NCBI GenBank assembly: GCA_023428265.1
Contig: JAEYYW010000118.1
Coordinates: forward strand, 1 to 10,047
Direction of reading: 5' to 3'
From: Bacillota bacterium
GTDB taxonomy: Bacteria; Bacillota; Clostridia; Christensenellales; UMGS416
Length of the DNA: 10,047 bases
Shown: piece after piece, positions 5,392 through 10,047 of the stretch
Numbering within the stretch: position 1 is the stretch's first letter
Layout of the letters: the number at the start of each line of letters is the position of its first letter
Position numbers and translations under genes: made by a program
Notes under the pieces: model-generated
What the model was told of the DNA's origin: nothing
The model's input: only the letters and a program-made list of their open reading frames with translations
Database searches by the model: none

Positions 5392-8300
5392 TCATGCCAC
5401 CACAAAGCGGGCCCTGCTGCCCTTTTCCACCGGCAGCACCTCCAGCCTCGCGTCAATGCGCTCCCTGAGCTCCGGCACGTGGGAAATGATGCCCACCAGC
5501 CTGCCGGCACCCTGCAACTCCAGCAATGCCTTGACGGCCTCGTCGAGCGCCTCCGGATCCAGCGTGCCGAACCCTTCGTCCACAAACACCGTCTCCAGAT
5601 GCAGCCCGCCCATGTGCGACTGTACCACGTCGCTGAGACCCAGCGCCAGCGCCAGCGACGCCAGGAAGGATTCCCCACCGGATAGTGTGGCAACCGGCCT
5701 TGCCTGGCCTGTGTATTCGTCGAAAACTTCCAGCTCCAGGCCCCCGGCGCTGTTGGCCCTGGCCCGCTCCAGCGTGCGCTGCAGCATGTAGCGGCCCCGG
5801 CTCATGATGCGTAGCCTCGCCGTCGCGGCCTGCGCCACATCGTCAAACAGCGCGCCCAGCACGAACCGCTGCAAGGTGAGCCCCAGCGGGTTGCCGCCGT
5901 TGGCGACCTTGGCCAGATCGCCCATCACGGCATATTGCTCCCGCAGCCGGCCGATGGCCTCTTCCAGTGCCAGCAGCTTCCTCTCCCAGCCGCGCTCGCT
6001 TTCCAGCTGCCCGGCCAGCGCCGTGTGCTCCCGCAGGGCCTGCTCGGTTTGCTCGCCGGCTTGCCGCTCCGCCCCTTCCAGCGCCGCCAGATCGGGGGCG
6101 GCAAGGCCTTGGGCATCCTGTTCCGCCCGGCGCAGTCTGTCGGCGGCGGCGGCCATCGCGTGGCCCCAGGCTTCTGTATCCCGCTTCCATTGGGCCCTTG
6201 CGGCAGGCGTCTGCCGGGCCGTTTCATAATCCTGCTGCGAGGCAAAGCCGCTGTCGCCCAGCCGGTTGGCAAAGGCTTCCCGCTCGGTTTCGTGGGCTGC
6301 CCCGGCTGCTTCCAGAGCCGCTTGGGCCGCCGCCAGAGCCGCTTTGGCGGCAGATGCCCGCTCGGCGGCGTCGCCGGCTTGCCTGCCCGCCGTTTCCAGC
6401 GCCAGTTTGAGCTCTGCCGCCTGTGCTTCCTTGCGGGCCAGGAATTGCTCGATGACGGCGCTGTCGCGCATCTTCTCCGGCACCTGCTCCATCGCCGCGT
6501 CCAACTCCGCCTGCGCGCGAGTGCTTGATGACTGTGCCTGCTCGTGGGCCGCCAGCGCTGCGGCGTGGGCTTGCTCCAGCGCGGGGCGCTTGGCGTCTTC
6601 CTCCGCAAGGGCGGCTTTCAGCCCGGTGATCGCCCCGGCAGCCCCGGCGGCGCTTTTCCATTGTGCCTCCGCCTGCAAGAGCTGCTCCCGCACCCGCTCC
6701 AGCGGCTGGCCGGCCAGCGGGCCCAGCGCTTCCTGCAGCGCCCGCTCTTTCTCCTGGTGGCGGGCCAAGGCCAGCCCGGCCTCTGCCCGGCGGGTTTCCG
6801 CCCGCTTCAGGGCTGCCTCCAGCTCCGTGGCCCGGTCTTCCAGCTCGTCCAGTTCCTTCTGGGTTGGTGTGCCCAGCGGCATGGCAGCCTTTGCCGGGTG
6901 GTGCGTTGCACCGCACACCGGGCAGGGCGCGCCTTCCGCCAGCTCCGCTGCCAGCAGCGCCGCCTGAGCGCTCTCCCAGGCTCGCTTTGCTTCCTTAAGG
7001 CCGGCCCGGTGCCCGTCCAGCCGGGTTTGCGTTTCTTCTGCAGCCACCCGGGCGGCAGCCTCCGCCGCGACGAGCGCCGCGCCCTGCGCGGCCAGTGTGT
7101 CCAGCGCGGCGCGTTTTCCCGCCAGCTCCGCGAGCCGCTCATAGGAGGCCTTGCGCTCTGCCAGCAGTTGTGCCTCCGGCTCCTGCGCCGCAATTTCACC
7201 GGCGAGCCGCCGTTGGGCCTCGCCGTTTCGCTTCAGGTCCTGCTCTGCCTGCTGCCGGAGCCGAAGTGCTTCGGCCGCCGCAGCTGCCGCCTGCTCCGCG
7301 GCCTGCCGCAGCGCCCCGAACCGTCTGGCCTGGGGCAGCGCGTCCTTAAGCCGCACGATCTGCTCTGCCAGCTTCGCACGCTCCGGCTCCCTGGCCTGCT
7401 CCTGCTCCAGCGCCCGGTTGGCTTCCGCCTGTGCCCGCTCCGCATCGGTGCTTGCCTGCGCGGCCTTCTCCAGCGCGGTGGCGGCGCCGTTGCGCTCCGC
7501 TTCTCTCTTGTTGAGGGCCGCCTCGGCGTCTGAAAGTGCTGCCGCGGCTTCCGCCCGGCGCAGCGCTTGCGCCATCGCCTCAATTTCTGCACTGCGGCTC
7601 TGCAGCGCTTCCAGCGCTTGCCCGGCCTGGGCAAGCTCCGTGAGCCTGCCGTCGGCGGCCTTGCCCGCTGTCACGGCTTTGCGCTTCTCTTCCCATACCA
7701 GCCGGAGCGCCGCAAGGCGCTCCGCCAATGCGTCCAAGTCCATGCTGTGTTTGCCCATGCGCTCCCGGAGCGCCGCCAGGCTTTCCGCTCCGGCTTCGCC
7801 CAAAATGGCGGCCTCGGTGGTGGCCTGCTTTTCCAGCTCGCCTTCCAGCGCCTTTGCCTTGCGCTTCAGGTGCTCCTCGATAGCCCGGAAGCCGTCCACC
7901 TTCAGCAGCACCCGGAGGATTTCCTCCCGTTCGCGGCTGCCGGCGGTCAAAAGCTTGCGGAAATCCCCCTGGGGGATCACGACCACCTGCCGGAACTGCT
8001 CCCCTTTGAAGCCCAGGATTGCCTCCACCTGCTCGGTGACCCTGCGGTCGCCGGAGGCCAGCGGCACCCAGTTTCCGTCATCCAGCCGGTGCAGCTCCGC
8101 CGCCGGGGCCACATCCCGCTCCCGGCCTTTGGCGACCAGGCGCTGGGCGGGGCTGCGGGCCACGCGGTATTGCCGCTCGCCCACGGAAAATGCAAATGTA
8201 ACCTTCATCGGCAGGTCCGGTTCAGCCAGCTGGCTGCGCATGCGGTCGCCGTCGCGGCCCGCGCCGCTCATCTGGCCGTAGAGCGCGAAGCACATTCCGT

Positions 8301-8436
8301 CCAGGATGGACGTCTTGCCCGAGCCGGTGGGGCCGTGGATCAAAAAGAACCGCCTGCCGCCGAGTTCGGAGAAATCCAGCTCCTGCGTGGCGGCATAGGG
8401 GCCGAAGGCCTGCATGGTCAGCTTCAGCGGCCTCAT
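5392..8436 (-). CDS. sbcC: SbcC, Rad50-like ATPase subunit of the SbcCD nuclease
   Basis: This 1014-residue SMC-like ATPase forms the SbcCD complex, which opens DNA hairpins and trims blocked double-strand ends. The N-terminal ATPase half has Walker A GPTGSGKT (35-42) and the Q-loop VIPQGDF with Gln156. Two long, Ala/Glu/Arg/Gln-rich coiled coils follow, meeting at a zinc hook CPVC at about residues 504-507, almost exactly mid-protein. The C-terminal half has the signature LSGGESF (918-924), Walker B ETVFVDEGFG (about 948-957), D-loop TLD and H-loop ISH with His986. The length matches the family. The ATG at 8436 overlaps the sbcD stop codon as ATGA and has a GGGGAG site just upstream; a longer in-frame reading to 8538 would run through sbcD and is rejected. 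The coiled coils are very rich in alanine, reflecting the high GC content. Confidence 0.96.
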   Translation of the reverse strand: MRPLKLTMQAFGPYAATQELDFSELGGRRFFLIHGPTGSGKTSILDGMCFALYGQMSGAGRDGDRMRSQLAEPDLPMKVTFAFSVGERQYRVARSPAQRLVAKGRERDVAPAAELHRLDDGNWVPLASGDRRVTEQVEAILGFKGEQFRQVVVIPQGDFRKLLTAGSREREEILRVLLKVDGFRAIEEHLKRKAKALEGELEKQATTEAAILGEAGAESLAALRERMGKHSMDLDALAERLAALRLVWEEKRKAVTAGKAADGRLTELAQAGQALEALQSRSAEIEAMAQALRRAEAAAALSDAEAALNKREAERNGAATALEKAAQASTDAERAQAEANRALEQEQAREPERAKLAEQIVRLKDALPQARRFGALRQAAEQAAAAAAEALRLRQQAEQDLKRNGEAQRRLAGEIAAQEPEAQLLAERKASYERLAELAGKRAALDTLAAQGAALVAAEAAARVAAEETQTRLDGHRAGLKEAKRAWESAQAALLAAELAEGAPCPVCGATHHPAKAAMPLGTPTQKELDELEDRATELEAALKRAETRRAEAGLALARHQEKERALQEALGPLAGQPLERVREQLLQAEAQWKSAAGAAGAITGLKAALAEEDAKRPALEQAHAAALAAHEQAQSSSTRAQAELDAAMEQVPEKMRDSAVIEQFLARKEAQAAELKLALETAGRQAGDAAERASAAKAALAAAQAALEAAGAAHETEREAFANRLGDSGFASQQDYETARQTPAARAQWKRDTEAWGHAMAAAADRLRRAEQDAQGLAAPDLAALEGAERQAGEQTEQALREHTALAGQLESERGWERKLLALEEAIGRLREQYAVMGDLAKVANGGNPLGLTLQRFVLGALFDDVAQAATARLRIMSRGRYMLQRTLERARANSAGGLELEVFDEYTGQARPVATLSGGESFLASLALALGLSDVVQSHMGGLHLETVFVDEGFGTLDPEALDEAVKALLELQGAGRLVGIISHVPELRERIDARLEVLPVEKGSRARFVVA

Positions 8437-9578
8437 GGCTCCCCACCCCCTCTGCCAAGCTCTTCCAGCGCCATGCGCAGCGCGGGCAGGCTGCCCTCGC
8501 CCAGCGGCCTGCCGGTCACCTGGATGTAAAAATCGCAAAACAGATCAAAGTCTGTGAATTTCCGATAGTCGCCGGCCACGGCCTTGCCCTGTGCCGCCGC
8601 CGTGATAAACTCCCGCTCAATGGCCAGCGCGTTGGGATAAGCCTTGCGCAGTTGGCCCATCGCGTCAAAGATCGCGCCTTCGTCGGTGAGCACGGCCTTG
8701 ATATAGTCGCCGCGGCCTGTGTCGGTTTCGGCGGTCCTGATCAGATCCTGCAGCCTGCCCCGGAGCACCCTCACATCGCGGCGTTGCTTCAACTCCACCG
8801 TCTCCACTGCCGCGGCGCCGTCGGAGCCAATCTCCACGATGCTCACGGTCTTTTTGTGCCCGGCCTCGTCAAAGGAATATTTCATCAGTGAGCCGGAGTA
8901 GGCGCCGTTTTCGCCCGCCTTCTGCGGCCGGTGCAGGTGGCCCAGCATGGTGTATTGAAACTCGCCAAACAGGCCCGCCGGCACGCTGACCGTGCCGCCC
9001 ACCGACAGCGGCCGCTCGCTGTCAGACAGCTGGCCGCCGGCCACAAACGTGTGCGCCACGGCCACCCGCCGTGCAAACCCGGCGGAGGCTGCTTCCGCCC
9101 CGCGCACCAGCGCCGCCATTGCCTCCTCGTGGCCTGTGATCGCTTCATCGCCCAGCGCCGCGCGCACATAGGGGGCGTCGGCATAGGGCAGGGCGCAGAA
9201 GGCCACGGGCCCGTGCCTGTCTTCCAGCACAACAAGGCCGCCCCGCGCGCCGGGCTGGCCAAACACATGCAAGCCGTGGGCGGTGAAAAATCCGCTGCCA
9301 AAGGCCAGCCGGTCCGGGCTGTCGTGGTTGCCGGCGATGGCGATCACCGGCTTCTTCAGCCCAAACACAATGCGGTTCAGCGTGTCGTCCAGCAGGTTCA
9401 CGGCGTCCACCGGCGGCACGGCGCGGTCAAACACGTCGCCGGCGATCACAACCGCGTCAATGCCGGCCTGACCGATCAGGTCGGTCAGGCTTTCCAGCGC
9501 GGTTTCCTGGTCGCCGGTCAGGTGCGTGCCGCAGAAGATACGGCCAAGGTGCCAGTCGGAGGTGTGCAGAATTCTCAT
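8433..9578 (-). CDS. sbcD: SbcD, Mre11-like nuclease subunit of the SbcCD complex
   Basis: This 381-residue calcineurin-like metallophosphoesterase is the nuclease partner of SbcC, giving exonuclease and hairpin-endonuclease activity with manganese. The five metal-binding motifs are present: DWHLG (Asp8, His10), GDVFDR (Asp48), GNHD (Asn84, His85, Asp86), VAHTF (His176) and GHLH (His214, His216). The C-terminal part (about 265-381) is the capping and SbcC-binding region. Length is near that of other SbcD proteins (about 375-400 residues). The start at 9578 is preceded by AAAGG six bases upstream and gives MRILHTSDWHLG, the standard family N-terminus. It is the first gene of the minus-strand cluster and its stop overlaps the sbcC start by ATGA, enforcing coupled synthesis of the two subunits. 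No residue expected for activity appears to be missing. Confidence 0.96.
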   Translation of the reverse strand: MRILHTSDWHLGRIFCGTHLTGDQETALESLTDLIGQAGIDAVVIAGDVFDRAVPPVDAVNLLDDTLNRIVFGLKKPVIAIAGNHDSPDRLAFGSGFFTAHGLHVFGQPGARGGLVVLEDRHGPVAFCALPYADAPYVRAALGDEAITGHEEAMAALVRGAEAASAGFARRVAVAHTFVAGGQLSDSERPLSVGGTVSVPAGLFGEFQYTMLGHLHRPQKAGENGAYSGSLMKYSFDEAGHKKTVSIVEIGSDGAAAVETVELKQRRDVRVLRGRLQDLIRTAETDTGRGDYIKAVLTDEGAIFDAMGQLRKAYPNALAIEREFITAAAQGKAVAGDYRKFTDFDLFCDFYIQVTGRPLGEGSLPALRMALEELGRGGGEP

Positions 9579-9624
9579 TTCGGGCCTTTCCCATGTGGTG
9601 CGGACTCATTTGTTTTTTGTGAGG

Positions 9625-9638
9625 TATGGATATCCATA
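9625..9638. promoter_or_regulatory. 14-base perfect palindrome over the sbcDC start point, possible operator
   Basis: TATGGATATCCATA (9625-9638) is a perfect 14-base palindrome. It overlaps the last base of the -10 element and is centred on the predicted transcription start of the sbcDC cluster. A repressor bound here would block initiation. It does not look like the GAAC-type or CGAACN4GTTCG-type LexA sites known in Bacillota. With no known binding protein, the role is inference. Confidence 0.35.
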
Positions 9639-9646
9639 TTATAGCA
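9638..9646 (-). promoter_or_regulatory. Extended -10 promoter of the sbcDC cluster
   Basis: On the minus strand, TGCTATAAT (9646-9638) is a perfect extended -10 element: TG, one base, then consensus TATAAT. The -35 position (TCGCGC at a 17-base spacing) does not match the consensus, which is usual for extended -10 promoters. Transcription would start near 9631, about 53 bases before the sbcD start codon. Confidence 0.75.
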
Positions 9647-9659
9647 TAGCAGGCCCTAT

Positions 9660-9771
9660 GGCGCGATGCGTGAAATGGGACAATGCCTGTTTCTCAGGCC
9701 TGCTCCTTGCCCCTCGTCAGGGCTTTTGCTCCCAACGGGCCAGAGCACACACCTTACCACTGGCAGTTACA
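9660..9771. other. Intergenic stretch without recognised features
   Basis: This is part of the 409-base gap between sbcD and the rightmost gene. I see no coding potential supported by a ribosome site and no recognisable RNA. A short GCCTG/CAGGC hairpin at 9685-9699 has no T tract. The rest of the gap holds the sbcDC promoter, the repeat at 9772-9887, a weak hairpin at 9902-9927 and the promoter of the rightmost gene. Confidence 0.5.
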
Positions 9772-9887
9772 GCACTCACCCCCCCGCCCCCCTCTCCCAT
9801 ATATGCGAGAGGGGGGGAGCCTTACGTGACTCGATTTCCTCTCCCCCTCTCGCACGCCAGTGGGAGAGGGGGTTGGGGGGTGAGTGC
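9772..9887. repeat. Palindromic intergenic repeat of a second family (CACTCACCCCCC ends)
   Basis: This 116-base element has 13-base perfect inverted ends, GCACTCACCCCCC (9772-9784) and GGGGGGTGAGTGC (9875-9887). Each half then holds a hairpin built on CCCCCTCTC and GAGAGGGGG. In the left half the stem continues with CAT/ATG around a two-base loop; in the right half the equivalent positions are CAC/GTG around GCCA, so the tip changes while pairing is kept. It carries no gene. It is unrelated in sequence to the two repeats at 2698-2868 and 3238-3434 but follows the same plan of inverted ends plus one or more hairpins per half. Repeats of this look are familiar from intergenic regions of many bacteria; mobility is an inference. 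Confidence 0.85.
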
Positions 9888-9901
9888 ATAGGCAAAGAGA
9901 C

Positions 9902-9938
9902 GGGAGGCACAAAACTTTTGCCCTCCCTTGCTTTTACT
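9902..9938. terminator. Weak terminator-like hairpin with T-rich tail
   Basis: GGGAGG (9902-9907) pairs with CCTCCC (9922-9927), with an inner CAAA/TTTG stem and an asymmetric internal loop. TTGCTTTTACTT follows. It could stop plus-strand read-through before the promoter of the rightmost gene, but no plus-strand gene needs it here, so support is low. Confidence 0.25.
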
Positions 9939-9960
9939 TGCCATCCGCTTCGATTATAAT
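9933..9960 (+). promoter_or_regulatory. Promoter of the rightmost gene
   Basis: A consensus -10 TATAAT (9955-9960) lies 27 bases before the start codon at 9988. The best -35 is TTTACT (9933-9938, four of six consensus bases) at a 16-base spacing. A closer match, TTGCCA (9938-9943), is only 11 bases away and too near. Transcription would begin near 9967. Confidence 0.6.
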
Positions 9961-9987
9961 AGTGGTATCCGGCACCCAGGGGGCAGC

Positions 9988-10047
9988 ATGAAGTTCGGGA
10001 TTGATAAAAAATATCTGAAAATCTGCCTTTACGCCTTTGTGACGGCA
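9988..10047 (+). CDS. Start of a probable AI-2E-family membrane transporter (partial)
   Basis: Only the first 20 codons are in the window, reading MKFGIDKKYLKICLYAFVTA, and the gene continues past the right edge. A short basic segment with the pattern MKF-x-DKKYL followed by the start of a hydrophobic helix is typical of AI-2E-family (YtvI/TqsA-like) polytopic transporters of clostridia. The AGGGGG at 9978-9983 is a usable ribosome site four bases before the ATG, and a consensus -10 promoter lies just upstream, so the reading frame is well supported. The family call rests on 20 residues only. Substrates in this family differ (autoinducer-2, sodium/proton exchange, others), so none can be named. 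The gene is divergent from sbcD and separated from it by 409 bases. Confidence 0.55.
   Translation, partial: MKFGIDKKYLKICLYAFVTA

Noticed and set aside
5804..8529. Several long plus-strand open frames (up to about 376 codons) opposite sbcC, also opposite sbcD and the SIS gene
   Set aside because: They are antisense shadows of very GC-rich coding sequence. They lack ribosome sites and recognisable motifs, while the minus strand encodes full SbcC and SbcD with all catalytic motifs.
8437..8538. N-terminal extension of SbcC to an upstream in-frame ATG
   Set aside because: It would overlap sbcD by more than 100 bases and add non-homologous residues; the ATG at 8436 gives the standard SbcC N-terminus and an ATGA overlap.
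9526..9959. Plus-strand frames of 97-121 codons crossing the right-hand repeat
   Set aside because: They read through the C/G-rich inverted repeat, give low-complexity Pro/Gly/Arg peptides and have no ribosome binding site.

Overview
This window most likely comes from a GC-rich member of the Bacillota, probably a Clostridia/Oscillospirales-like anaerobe. The evidence is a BceAB-type ABC transporter, an sbcDC operon with good Shine-Dalgarno sites and stop/start overlaps, the start of a probable AI-2E-family transporter of the clostridial type, and C-rich/G-rich palindromic intergenic repeats of a kind I associate with that group. Species and genus cannot be fixed from the sequence. GC content is very uneven: hand counts of single 60-base lines in the minus-strand genes reach 75-77%, whereas 2941-3240 is about 46%.

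Left part, plus strand (34-2905): a two-gene ABC module of the BceAB family (ATPase plus 10-TM FtsX-like permease with a large extracellular domain). The two genes overlap by 11 bases and end in a strong intrinsic terminator. A palindromic repeat element (about 2698-2868) sits between the permease stop codon and the terminator, so it should be part of the 3' UTR. BceAB transporters of this type export or detoxify cell-wall-active peptides and usually pair with a BceRS two-component system, which is not in the window.

Middle (2867-3437): a low-GC island with one small three-TM membrane protein of unknown function, followed by a second copy of the same repeat family. That copy supplies the last codons and the stop codon of the small gene, and it ends 3 bases from the stop of the convergent SIS gene.

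Minus-strand cluster (9650 down to 3438): sbcD and sbcC (Mre11/Rad50-type DNA-end nuclease) overlap by ATGA. A small two-TM protein with a RanBP2-pattern zinc finger starts at or just after the sbcC stop. Next come a 99-residue probable beta-sandwich protein and a SIS-domain sugar-phosphate isomerase/deaminase-like protein. Gaps of 56 to 90 bases leave it open whether the last two genes belong to the same transcript. The cluster is driven by a strong extended -10 promoter with a 14-base palindrome at the predicted start point.

Right end (9579-10047): a divergent intergenic region with the sbcDC promoter, a different palindromic repeat (9772-9887), a promoter on the plus strand, and the first 20 codons of a probable AI-2E-family membrane transporter. 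The most unusual content is the repeats. They have conserved arms but hairpins whose stem sequences differ while pairing is kept, and one contains a perfect G-quadruplex motif.
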